This document shows positions 17,176 to 24,500 of a DNA stretch of 52,880 bases, in pieces; position 1 is the first letter of the stretch, and each line of letters begins with the position of its first letter. The position numbers and the translations under genes were made by a program. The stretch covers positions 1-52,880 of the forward strand of contig JAJYPH010000006.1 in the NCBI GenBank assembly GCA_021795575.1, written 5' to 3'. The stretch is from Bacillota bacterium. GTDB taxonomy: Bacteria; Bacillota; Sulfobacillia; Sulfobacillales; JAIMBI01. The notes below the pieces were generated by a model. It did no database searches. It was not told where the DNA came from and saw only the letters and a list, made by a program, of their open reading frames with translations.

Positions 17176-17998
17176 GCCCGCCCTCTATGGGGTGCTGGGC
17201 CATCCCGTAGTGGCCAGCCGTTCTCCCGACATCCATCGCGCCGCCTATCAGGCGATGGGCTGGACCCACTGCCACTACGTGCCGGTGGACACCATGCCGG
17301 ACCGTCTCACCGAGGTCATCGCCGCGTTCACCGCCCTGGGCGGCCGGGGCCTCAACATCACCATCCCCCTCAAGGCCGCGGTCTTGGCCCTGCCCTTCAT
17401 GCACAGCCGCGATCCGTGGGTGCTCCGGGCGGGCGTGGCCAACACCCTGGCCCGTCGGCCAGACGGGTCCTGGGAGGCGTTCAACACCGATGGGCCGGCG
17501 CTGCATGGGGCGCTGGCGCATCGGGTGGTGGAGCCCCGCCGAGTCCTGGTGCTTGGGGGGGGCGGGGCGGCCCGGGCGTCCGTGCTGGCCGTGCAGGCCA
17601 CCGCCGAGACGGTGGTGGTGGGCACCCGGACGCCGGTCGCGTGGGTGGGAGCGTTGGACGTCCCCGCCTGTCGCCGGGTCGCGTGGGCCGACGCGCTCAG
17701 GTGGGCGCCAGAGGCCGACGTCATCATCAACGCCACACCGCTGGGCCAGGAGGGGCGAGCGTCCTGGGACCCCGTGCCGCGCTTCCAGCCGGGCCAGTGC
17801 GTGGTGGACTGGGTGTACGGTCACGCCCCAACCCGCCTGCTTCAGCAAGCCCAAGCCGATGGCGCGGCCGTCATCGACGGGCGGGAGCTGTTGGTGCGGC
17901 AGGCGGCCGGCGCGTGGACGCGATGGTTCGGGGATGGGGCGCCGGTGTCCGCGATGGCGGGGGCCGTCGAGCTGGCGGGCACTGGGTGGTTCTCATGA
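17159..17998 (+). CDS. aroE: Shikimate dehydrogenase
   Basis: A 279-residue shikimate 5-dehydrogenase (3-dehydroshikimate + NADPH to shikimate) of aromatic amino-acid biosynthesis. The substrate site shows VASRSP (18-23), Lys72 in LNITIPLKA and Asp111 in FNTDG. The nucleotide motif is VLVLGGGGAARA (129-140) and the C-terminus keeps GRELLVRQAAGAWTRWFG. The usual HS before xSP is AS here, a mild departure. It overlaps yqeG at its start and the prepilin peptidase at its stop (ATGA), so the three genes are coupled. Confidence 0.93.
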   Translation: MAEHPRPALYGVLGHPVVASRSPDIHRAAYQAMGWTHCHYVPVDTMPDRLTEVIAAFTALGGRGLNITIPLKAAVLALPFMHSRDPWVLRAGVANTLARRPDGSWEAFNTDGPALHGALAHRVVEPRRVLVLGGGGAARASVLAVQATAETVVVGTRTPVAWVGALDVPACRRVAWADALRWAPEADVIINATPLGQEGRASWDPVPRFQPGQCVVDWVYGHAPTRLLQQAQADGAAVIDGRELLVRQAAGAWTRWFGDGAPVSAMAGAVELAGTGWFS

Positions 17999-18600
17999 TC
18001 GGCTGGGCGGTGGCGGCCGGCGTGGTGGGCATCGCGGTGGCCTGGTGGGCCACCGCGCGCCCCGAGCGCTGGGGCCTGGAGCGTGACGGGCTGCCGCGGT
18101 GGCGCGTGCCGTTGGCGGTCTTGGCGGGGGGCGTGTTGGCGGTTGCCGTGGCGCTGGGCCACCCGGCGGGCGCGGTGGCCGTGTGGGCGGCCGTGTTGGC
18201 GGCCGGCGCTGACCTCGTGGACCGCGTCATCCCTCACCGGTGGCTGGCCGTCATGCTGGCGGCCGCCGCGGTCCGATTGGCGTCGGGGTCGGTCGCCTGG
18301 CAGCCAGACCTTCTGCTGGCCGCGGCCTTGGGCGTGTTTTTCCTGGCCGCCTACGTGGTGTCTCACGGCGGGTTTGGCATGGGCGACGTCAAGCTGGGCG
18401 TCGCGATGGGCCTCGTGCTGGGGTGGCCCGCCGGCTTCTCGGCCGTGGTGCTGGGGCTGTTGGTGGGAGGATTGTACGGCATCGGGCTGGTGGTGGCTCG
18501 GCGCGCCACGCTCCAGGACGGCATTCCGCTGGGACCATTTCTCACGCTGGGCTTGGCGGCTGCGGTTTTGCTGTCCTTCGCCCCCGTCGTGGGCGGCTGA
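17995..18600 (+). CDS. A24 prepilin peptidase, catalytic core only
   Basis: A 201-residue multi-pass membrane aspartyl protease of the type IV prepilin peptidase family (A24). The two catalytic aspartates are in the ADLVDRVIPH stretch (Asp73 or Asp76) and in GMGDVKLG (Asp131), each in a hydrophobic segment. The N-terminal cytoplasmic domain with the CxxC pairs and N-methyltransferase activity, present in full-length PilD/ComC, is absent; the protein resembles the short archaeal or TadV-like form. The start overlaps the aroE stop by ATGA. No pilin or competence gene is nearby, so its substrate lies elsewhere. Confidence 0.85.
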   Translation: MIGWAVAAGVVGIAVAWWATARPERWGLERDGLPRWRVPLAVLAGGVLAVAVALGHPAGAVAVWAAVLAAGADLVDRVIPHRWLAVMLAAAAVRLASGSVAWQPDLLLAAALGVFFLAAYVVSHGGFGMGDVKLGVAMGLVLGWPAGFSAVVLGLLVGGLYGIGLVVARRATLQDGIPLGPFLTLGLAAAVLLSFAPVVGG

Positions 18601-18660
18601 GGAATTTCTCCGACGGTCACAAGGATCTGGCGGCGGCGTGGCGAATTAAGCGGTTGGGTA

Positions 18661-18674
18661 TCTGGTGAACCAGA
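18661..18674. promoter_or_regulatory. Palindromic operator candidate before the rhamnose cluster
   Basis: A perfect dyad TCTGGT-GA-ACCAGA about 30 bases before the GTG of the first gene of the predicted rhamnose operon. It is placed where a repressor such as the locally encoded IclR protein could act. No clear sigma-A hexamers flank it. Function is inferred. Confidence 0.4.
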
Positions 18675-18702
18675 GTTCTCATACAGGAATCGGAGGTGGA
18701 CT

Positions 18703-19512
18703 GTGCCGTATTCGGTCCGCATGGTGCAGGCAGCCGACCTGGGCGAGGTGCCCGGTCCCGAAGTGTTTTGGATGAGTCACTTTGACCAGTGGCTGCCGCT
18801 CCAGGTGTACGTGGGAATCATCCGGGGTGAGGGGCGCACGGTGCTGGTCAACTCGGGACCTCCCCAAGATTATCTAGACGTCATGAACGCCGTCTGGCGT
18901 CAGGAGCTGGGGCCGCGCGCGCACATCTCCGTGGAGGGGTCGGACGCGGTGGCCGCGTGGCTTGGTCGCGTGGGCGTGGCGCCGGACGACGTGGACGCCA
19001 TTGTCGTGACGCCGCTCCAGGCGTATGCCATTGGGAACATCGACCGGTTCCCCAATGCCGAGGTGTGCGTCAGCCGTCGGGGATGGGAGGATCTGGTGGC
19101 GCCGGCGCGCTTCGACCCGCGCCGGCGCATGGCGGTGCCCGACCGGCTGCTGCGCTACCTGTTGGAAGATCGCTGGGCGCACCAGCGCTTTCGGCTCTTG
19201 GGGGACGCAGGCGACGAGGTGGTGCCGGGCGTGCGCACCTGGTGGGCGGGCACCCACCACCGAAGCTCACTGGCCGTGGAAGTGGACAGCCCGGAGGGGG
19301 TGGTGGTGCTGTCCGACGTGGCGTTCTACTACGAAAACCTGGAAAACGACCATCCCCTGGGGATCCAAGAGAGTCTTGAGGAGTGCCGCAGCGCCTATGA
19401 GCGCATCCGCGCGTGCGGCGGCCGTTTTGTGTCCCTCTACGACCCACGCAATCGGGAGCGGTTTCCTGACGGCTGGGTCGTCCGACCCATCTCGACCGAG
19501 GTGGCCGAGTGA
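18703..19512 (+). CDS. Metallo-beta-lactamase-fold protein lacking the HxHxDH metal site
   Basis: A 269-residue protein with the layout of an N-acyl-homoserine-lactonase-type MBL hydrolase: LPLQVYVGIIRGEGRTVLVN in the first strands, SGPPQDY where VDTG is usual, and then VVTPLQAYAIGNIDRFP (101-117) exactly where such enzymes have TH(L)HxDHxGN. There Pro104, Gln106, Tyr108 and Ala109 replace the His, His, Asp and His ligands. THH (184-186) and Asp205 in VVLSDV remain, but the final His is Tyr246 in SLYDP. The gene is intact, with GGAGG before its GTG start, and couples by GTGA to the L-rhamnose dehydrogenase gene. It may be a metal-independent lactonase or diketo-acid hydrolase, or a non-catalytic partner; this is inference. 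Confidence 0.7.
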   Translation: MPYSVRMVQAADLGEVPGPEVFWMSHFDQWLPLQVYVGIIRGEGRTVLVNSGPPQDYLDVMNAVWRQELGPRAHISVEGSDAVAAWLGRVGVAPDDVDAIVVTPLQAYAIGNIDRFPNAEVCVSRRGWEDLVAPARFDPRRRMAVPDRLLRYLLEDRWAHQRFRLLGDAGDEVVPGVRTWWAGTHHRSSLAVEVDSPEGVVVLSDVAFYYENLENDHPLGIQESLEECRSAYERIRACGGRFVSLYDPRNRERFPDGWVVRPISTEVAE

Positions 19513-20288
19513 CCGGGGGGCGGCTCGACGGCAAGGTGGCGGTGGTGACGGGGGCCGGCCGGGGCATTGGGCGGGCGGTGGCGCGGCGCCTGGGGGAGGA
19601 CGGGGCGCGCGTGGTCGTCAACTTCCCCGGCGATCCCGGCGAGGCCGGGCATGCGGCGTCCGTGGTCGCGGAGATTCGCGCGGCGGGTGGCGAAGCCTGG
19701 GCGGTGGAGGCCGACGTGTCGCAGTCCGACGAGGTGGCGCGGCTCTTCGACGCGGTGGCGGCCGAGACCGGTGGGCTGGATATCTTGGTGAACAATGCGG
19801 GCATCTGCCCGTTCCAGGATTGGTGGGGCATGACGGAGGCGCTGTGGGACCGGGTGGCGGCGGTCAATCTCAAAGGGACGTTTCTCTGCAGCCACCGGGC
19901 GTCCCGCATGATGCGCGACCGCGGGGCGGGCGGCCGCATCATCAGCATGTCGTCCATTTCCGCGCTGGTGGGGGGCGAACGGCAGACGCACTACACGCCC
20001 ACCAAGGCGGGCGTGCGATCGCTCATGCAGTCGCTGGCCATCGTGCTGGGGCCCTACGGGATCACCTGCAACAGTGTCATGCCGGGGTCGATTCTGACCG
20101 ACATCAACCGAGCCCACTATGAGGAACCGGGTCTGAAAGTGCGCGATGAGGCGCGGATCCCGCTGGGACGGCTGGGCCAGCCGCGCGACATCGCGGGGGC
20201 GGTGGCGTTTCTCGCCTCCGACGATGCCGCCTACATCACGGGGGCAGACATCCTGGTGGATGGCGGCCTGTTTGTGAACCTGCAGTAA
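19509..20288 (+). CDS. SDR family L-rhamnose 1-dehydrogenase (predicted)
   Basis: A 259-residue classical SDR predicted to oxidise L-rhamnose to L-rhamnono-lactone with NAD(P)+. The cofactor motif is VVTGAGRGIGRAVARRL. NNAGICPF, a run I associate with L-rhamnose dehydrogenases, is followed by the catalytic Ser in ISMSSISALV and Tyr/Lys in HYTPTKAG. The end YITGADILVDGGLF is typical of the FabG-like group. It begins GTG overlapping the MBL gene stop. Its neighbours, a mutarotase and L-rhamnonate dehydratase, support the assignment; by sequence alone another sugar or an oxoacyl substrate could not be excluded. Confidence 0.75.
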   Translation: MTGGRLDGKVAVVTGAGRGIGRAVARRLGEDGARVVVNFPGDPGEAGHAASVVAEIRAAGGEAWAVEADVSQSDEVARLFDAVAAETGGLDILVNNAGICPFQDWWGMTEALWDRVAAVNLKGTFLCSHRASRMMRDRGAGGRIISMSSISALVGGERQTHYTPTKAGVRSLMQSLAIVLGPYGITCNSVMPGSILTDINRAHYEEPGLKVRDEARIPLGRLGQPRDIAGAVAFLASDDAAYITGADILVDGGLFVNLQ

Positions 20289-20355
20289 CGCGCCCCAGCG
20301 CGGTGCCGGTTCCCCGAGAGCCGCCTGCGCTGCGCCGGCAAGGGAGGGATGGCGA

Positions 20356-20673
20356 TTGCAGCCAGCGGTCTTTCGGATGCGAATTCAGCCAGGGATGGAA
20401 GACGTGTACCGCGAGCGCCACCAGGCCGTCTGGCCCGAAGTGGAGGCGGCGCTGCGGCGCGCCGGCTTTGCCCGCTACAGCATTTTCGCGGCGGGTACGG
20501 AGCTGGTGGCGTACTTCGAGGCGGTCGATCCGCCGGCCACCCTGGCACGGTTGGCGGAAGAGCCCGTCATGAAGCGGTGGTGGGCGTGGATGGCGCCGGT
20601 TATGGCGGACGAACCGGCCGACGCGCATGACTACGTGCGCGTGTATCACCTGGATGACCCACGAGAGGAGTGA
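20356..20673 (+). CDS. rhaM: L-rhamnose mutarotase
   Basis: A 105-residue RhaM/RhaU-family protein that interconverts the anomers of L-rhamnose so the dehydrogenase gets its preferred form. The family pattern is clear: FRMRIQPGMEDVYRERHQAV with the catalytic His22, WPEVEAALRRAGFARYSIF, and the C-terminal WWAWMAPVM. I use TTG 20356 as start (GGGAGGG 8 bases upstream); the homologous N-terminal strand requires it, whereas ATG 20377 would cut it. It lies between the dehydrogenase and the MDR enzyme in one run. Confidence 0.88.
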   Translation: MQPAVFRMRIQPGMEDVYRERHQAVWPEVEAALRRAGFARYSIFAAGTELVAYFEAVDPPATLARLAEEPVMKRWWAWMAPVMADEPADAHDYVRVYHLDDPREE

Positions 20674-20677
20674 CAGC

Positions 20678-21709
20678 ATGCAGGCGTTGGTCTGGGAAGG
20701 CCCGGAACGGATGACCTACCGGAGCGCGGACGCTCCGGTCGCGGCGTCGGGCCACGTGGTGCTGCGCGTGGCGGGGGTGGGGGTATGCGGGTCTGAACTG
20801 GGCGCCTACCTGGGGCACAATGAACTGCGCCGGCCCCCGCTGGTCATGGGCCACGAATTTTCCGGCGTCGTGGTGGAGGTGGGGACGGGGGTCGACCCCG
20901 TGTGGGAGGGCGCCAGCGTGGTGGTGAACCCATTGGTCACGTGCGGAACCTGCCGATGGTGTCGCCGGGGGGAGCGGCAGCTTTGCCGCACCCGGCGAAT
21001 CATCGGCATCGACTTTCCCGGTGCCTTTGCCGAGCGGGTGGTGGTCCCGGCGGCGTCCCTGTGGCGGGTGCACCGCGACCCCGAGGACCTCTGGACCGGT
21101 GCCCTGGTGGAACCCCTGGCCTGCGCCGTGCGAGCCACGGGTCAGGCGGCGATTGAGGTGGGGGACGCGGTGCTGGTGTACGGGGCCGGCATCATTGGGC
21201 TGATGTCGGCGTGGATGGCCCGGCGTCGGGGTGCGGGGTCCGTGTGGCTGGTGGATGCCAATCCCGTGCGGCTGAGTCAGGGCCCGGTGTGGGGGGCCGA
21301 CCGCGCGCTGGACGCCACCGCCGAGGACGTGGCGGCGCTGGTGCGCCGCACCCACCCGGACGGTGTGGACCGGGTCATCGACGCGGTGGGGCTCCCCGGC
21401 ACTCGGCGCCAGGGGCTGGAACTGCTGGTCCGCGGCGGCCGCCTGGTGCTGGTGGGCCTTCACGAGCCCGCCACCACCCTGGACGGCAACCGGGTGGTGC
21501 GGGACGAAACCGAAGTGGTCGGGTCGTTCTGCTATCGCGATCAGGACTTCGCCGTGGCCACCAATCTGTGGGATGGCCGCCGCCTGCCCGAAGAGGGCGG
21601 GTGGCTGGACCGGCGCCCACTGTCCGCGGGCGACGCCGCGTTTCAGGAACAGGCCCGAGGCCCAGCGCCGTTTGCCAAAATCGTGCTGGACGCGGAGGGG
21701 AGGCCATGA
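20678..21709 (+). CDS. Zinc-type MDR dehydrogenase, probable 2-keto-3-deoxy-L-rhamnonate dehydrogenase
   Basis: A 343-residue medium-chain alcohol/polyol dehydrogenase. Catalytic zinc ligands are Cys37 in GVGVCGSE and His59/Glu60 in MGHEFSG; structural zinc cysteines are Cys89, 92, 95 and 103 (CGTCRWC...C). The NAD(P) motif is VLVYGAGIIGLM. Context places it between mutarotase and L-rhamnonate dehydratase. From memory, an MDR-type 2-keto-3-deoxy-L-rhamnonate dehydrogenase has been described from Sulfobacillus, which would fit step four, oxidation at C4 to the diketo acid. Sorbitol or threonine dehydrogenase activity is the alternative. It starts 4 bases after rhaM, with GAGAGGAG upstream. Confidence 0.7.
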   Translation: MQALVWEGPERMTYRSADAPVAASGHVVLRVAGVGVCGSELGAYLGHNELRRPPLVMGHEFSGVVVEVGTGVDPVWEGASVVVNPLVTCGTCRWCRRGERQLCRTRRIIGIDFPGAFAERVVVPAASLWRVHRDPEDLWTGALVEPLACAVRATGQAAIEVGDAVLVYGAGIIGLMSAWMARRRGAGSVWLVDANPVRLSQGPVWGADRALDATAEDVAALVRRTHPDGVDRVIDAVGLPGTRRQGLELLVRGGRLVLVGLHEPATTLDGNRVVRDETEVVGSFCYRDQDFAVATNLWDGRRLPEEGGWLDRRPLSAGDAAFQEQARGPAPFAKIVLDAEGRP

Positions 21710-22878
21710 GCGGCGAGCGCATTCGGGCCGTGCGGGCGCTCACGGTCCGCGGGGGCGGGGCCGACTACCACGACCAAGCGGCCAACCACTGGATTGTGGG
21801 CCAGGTGGCCACGCCGATGTCCCGCTACCCCGCGTATCGGGGCACGCGGTCGTCCTGGGGGATCGACGCGCTGGGCACTGTGGTGGTGGAGGTGGAAGAC
21901 GAGGCCGGCCGCGTGGGCGTCGGCGTGAGCACGGGCGGGGTGCCCGCCGCATGGCTGGTGGCCCATCACTTGGACCGGTTTGTCGTGGGCCGGCATCCGA
22001 GCCAGGTGGAACTCATGTGGGACCAGATGTACCGGTCGTCCCTGTACTACGGGCGGAAGGGTCTGGCCTTAAACGCGATTTCGGCCGTCGATCTCGCCCT
22101 GTGGGACCTTTGGGGGCGCCAGCGGCAGGAACCGGTGTTTCACCTGCTGGGCGGGCCGGTCCGGCGGGTCCTCCCGTGCTACGCCACCGGGCCCCGGCCC
22201 GACTGGGCCGTGGCTGAGGGGTTTCTCGGCGGGAAGCTGCCCCTGGTGCACGGTCCCGACGAAGGGATGGTCGGCCTGCGCCAGAATGTGGACACCGTCG
22301 CGCGCGCGCGGGACCAGGTGGGCGCCGACGCGCTCCTGATGGTGGACTGCTGGATGGCGCTCGATCTGAACTATGCGGAACAGCTGGTCGCCGGCTTGGC
22401 GCCCCTGGGCGTCTACTGGGTGGAGGAGTGCTTTCCGGCTGACGACTACTGGTCGTATCGCGAGCTCCGCCGGCGGCGTCCCCTGGGGATGCGCATTGCC
22501 ACCGGGGAGCACGAAGCGACGCGCTGGGGTTTTCGGCTCCTGCTGGAGATGGAGGCCGCCGACGTGATCCAGCCCGACGTGACGTGGTGCGGAGGTCTGA
22601 CCGAGCTCACGCGAATCGCGGCGTTGGCCGACAGCTGGCAGGTGCCCGTGATTCCCCATGGGTCAAGTGTGTACAGTTATCACTTCGCCGCCGCCCGCGC
22701 GGCCACCCCCTTCTCCGAGTTCCTCATGATGCATCCCACGGCGACCGGCCTCACGCCGATGTTTGCCCCGCTGCTGCTGGGAGAGCCGCTGCCGCTCAAT
22801 GGCGTGATCACGGTGCCCGACACGCCCGGGTTTGGCGTGGAGCTGAATCGGTCCCTGGACCTGATGCCGGCGCCCTAA
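21706..22878 (+). CDS. rhmD: L-rhamnonate dehydratase (enolase superfamily)
   Basis: A 390-residue enolase-superfamily dehydratase, converting L-rhamnonate to 2-keto-3-deoxy-L-rhamnonate with Mg2+. The N-terminal signature NHWIVGQVATPMSRYPAYRG is characteristic of RhmD. Metal ligands are Asp214 in LMVDCWMALD, Glu240 in YWVEECFPADDY and Glu268 in IATGEHEATRWGF; the catalytic His318 is in VIPHGSSVYSYHF. The length is normal for the family. It overlaps the preceding dehydrogenase by ATGA. This is the most secure functional call in the sugar cluster. Confidence 0.9.
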   Translation: MSGERIRAVRALTVRGGGADYHDQAANHWIVGQVATPMSRYPAYRGTRSSWGIDALGTVVVEVEDEAGRVGVGVSTGGVPAAWLVAHHLDRFVVGRHPSQVELMWDQMYRSSLYYGRKGLALNAISAVDLALWDLWGRQRQEPVFHLLGGPVRRVLPCYATGPRPDWAVAEGFLGGKLPLVHGPDEGMVGLRQNVDTVARARDQVGADALLMVDCWMALDLNYAEQLVAGLAPLGVYWVEECFPADDYWSYRELRRRRPLGMRIATGEHEATRWGFRLLLEMEAADVIQPDVTWCGGLTELTRIAALADSWQVPVIPHGSSVYSYHFAAARAATPFSEFLMMHPTATGLTPMFAPLLLGEPLPLNGVITVPDTPGFGVELNRSLDLMPAP

Positions 22879-22898
22879 TCCGCGCCGACGGCCAGCGT

Positions 22899-22910
22899 CA
22901 AAATATTTTG
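22899..22910. promoter_or_regulatory. AT-rich palindrome upstream of the MFS transporter gene
   Basis: The perfect 12-base palindrome CAAAATATTTTG stands out in GC-rich surroundings. It lies in the 138-base gap between rhmD and the transporter. IclR-family operators often have AAATnATTT-like cores, and an iclR gene is the next one but one, so it is a candidate operator. Confidence 0.45.
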
Positions 22911-23016
22911 TGAAGCGAGCCCGGCGGAGGCAGGACTCGGTGGACCGCGCCGCGAATATGAGTGAACGGGAGTTCATAGATGAGAATTCCGTGAGCGATG
23001 AAGGGGAGTGTTGCTC

Positions 23017-24378
23017 GTGAGCACCGCACCGGGGTCCGGGGGAGGGGCGCTGGCACAGGTGGACGACGCCCGCTTGAGTGGGGCACATTGGCGCTGGACC
23101 ATCCTGTCTGCGCTGGGGGACTATTTGGATGCCGGCTCGATTGTGGCCGGTGGCGCATCGGTCTTGTTTTGGACGCAGCTGTTTCACCTCGATTCGTCGA
23201 CCGTGGGTCTCATTGCGGCGGTGGGGTCGAACGGGTTTTCCACGGCGGTAGGGGCCATTATCGGCGGGCGGCTCGGCGACTTCTACGGCCGCAAATTTAT
23301 TTACTCGATTGACTTGTTGATTTATGCCCTGGGGGCGGTGGTCGTGATTCTGGCGGCCAGCCTGCCTCTCTTGATCGTCGGTCTGGTGGTCATGGGCCTG
23401 GCGGTGGGCGCCGACATTCCCACGTCGTGGTCCCTGATCGCCGAGTTTTCGCCGCGGCGGGAGCGCGGCAAGATGATGGGCTTCACCAACATCTTCTGGT
23501 ACATCGGTCCCATTGTGATCCTGCTGCTGTCGCTCGCGTTCAGCCATCTGGGCATCACGGGCGTGCGGCTGGTGTTTGGGAGCCTCCTGCTGGTCGCCAT
23601 CGTCACGTGGTTCTTGCGCCGGTCGCTGACGGAGTCGCCGCGCTGGGCGTTGGCCCGCGGCAAGACGGCTGAGGTGGAGCAGGCGGCCCACCAGCTGGGC
23701 TTTCAGGCGGAGGCGGACGCACCCGCGACCACTCCGGCCGTGGCGCCCTGGCGCGAGATGTTTCGAAACGGTGGCTGGCGGCGGCTCGGGTTCATCACGC
23801 CCATCTACGTACTGTGGGGGATCCCGGCCGGGACGTATGGGTTCTTTCTGCCGTATATCTTCAAGACCGAAGGCGCCACCACCGCGGCGGGCGGGGACCT
23901 GTTGGAAATTCTCTGGTTCGCCTCGGCCATCGTGGCGGTGCTGGTGATTTTCATGCCGTTCAATGACCGGGTGGACCGACGCCTCCTGTATGCCATCAGT
24001 GCCGCGTTCTGCGCCGCGGCCTTTTTCCTGTTGGTGGCCTTCCCCATCACCGACCCGACGGTGGCCATCTTAAACGTTCTGCTGTTCGGGTTCGGGCAGG
24101 GGATTGGACTCTGGCCGCTGCAGCGCGTGTGGTCCGTGGAGCTGTTTCCGACCAGCGTGCGCAACACGGCGCAGGGGTCGCTGTGGGCGGTCATGCGCAT
24201 CATGATTGGGGGATGGAGCCTTTTCCTGCCGGTGTTGGCCGGCGCGTCCGGCTTCAAGCTGGTGGCGGTCATCATGGGAGTGATGTTCACCTACAACCTG
24301 GTGGTGGGCGGACTGTTTGGTCCGCGCACCAGTGGGCAGTCTCTGGAGGCGATTCAATCCGGGGGCCTGTCGGCCTAG
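23017..24378 (+). CDS. MFS sugar transporter (predicted L-rhamnose/sugar uptake)
   Basis: About 453 residues with 12 predicted membrane helices, sugar-porter type. Cytoplasmic loop 2-3 has GGRLGDFYGRKFIY, the MFS A-motif G-x-L-x-D-x-x-GRK/R. The loop after helix 4 has SPRRERGKMM, and the central loop begins RRSLTESPRWALARGK (like PESPRWL of sugar porters). The C-half keeps WSVELFPTSVRNTAQG. Its place between the rhamnose enzymes and the IclR regulator suggests it imports L-rhamnose or its acid. I prefer GTG 23017, with AAGGGGAG 8 bases upstream, over GTG 23008, which touches that site. Confidence 0.8.
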   Translation: MSTAPGSGGGALAQVDDARLSGAHWRWTILSALGDYLDAGSIVAGGASVLFWTQLFHLDSSTVGLIAAVGSNGFSTAVGAIIGGRLGDFYGRKFIYSIDLLIYALGAVVVILAASLPLLIVGLVVMGLAVGADIPTSWSLIAEFSPRRERGKMMGFTNIFWYIGPIVILLLSLAFSHLGITGVRLVFGSLLLVAIVTWFLRRSLTESPRWALARGKTAEVEQAAHQLGFQAEADAPATTPAVAPWREMFRNGGWRRLGFITPIYVLWGIPAGTYGFFLPYIFKTEGATTAAGGDLLEILWFASAIVAVLVIFMPFNDRVDRRLLYAISAAFCAAAFFLLVAFPITDPTVAILNVLLFGFGQGIGLWPLQRVWSVELFPTSVRNTAQGSLWAVMRIMIGGWSLFLPVLAGASGFKLVAVIMGVMFTYNLVVGGLFGPRTSGQSLEAIQSGGLSA

Positions 24379-24388
24379 CGTCCGCGCC

Positions 24389-24423
24389 GAGCGGCCGCGG
24401 GGCAACCCGCGGCCGCTCTGTTT
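24389..24423 (+). terminator. Rho-independent terminator after the MFS gene
   Basis: A perfect 13-base stem GAGCGGCCGCGGG / CCCGCGGCCGCTC with a stable GCAA tetraloop, followed by TGTTT. It ends the rhamnose/transport run and separates it from the iclR-lutABC run. Confidence 0.85.
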
Positions 24424-24500
24424 ACGCCAGTCCAGGGGGATGGTTTGATACTATGGCCGTGATGCGGCCAGCCGCGGGGCGGTGGTAGAAGGAGGGGGAC

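Noticed and set aside
18703-22878. An FAH-type diketo-acid hydrolase or SMP30/amidohydrolase lactonase within the rhamnose run
   Set aside because: I read all frames of the run and found none; the only amidohydrolase is 13 kb away behind suf, too distant to assign by context.
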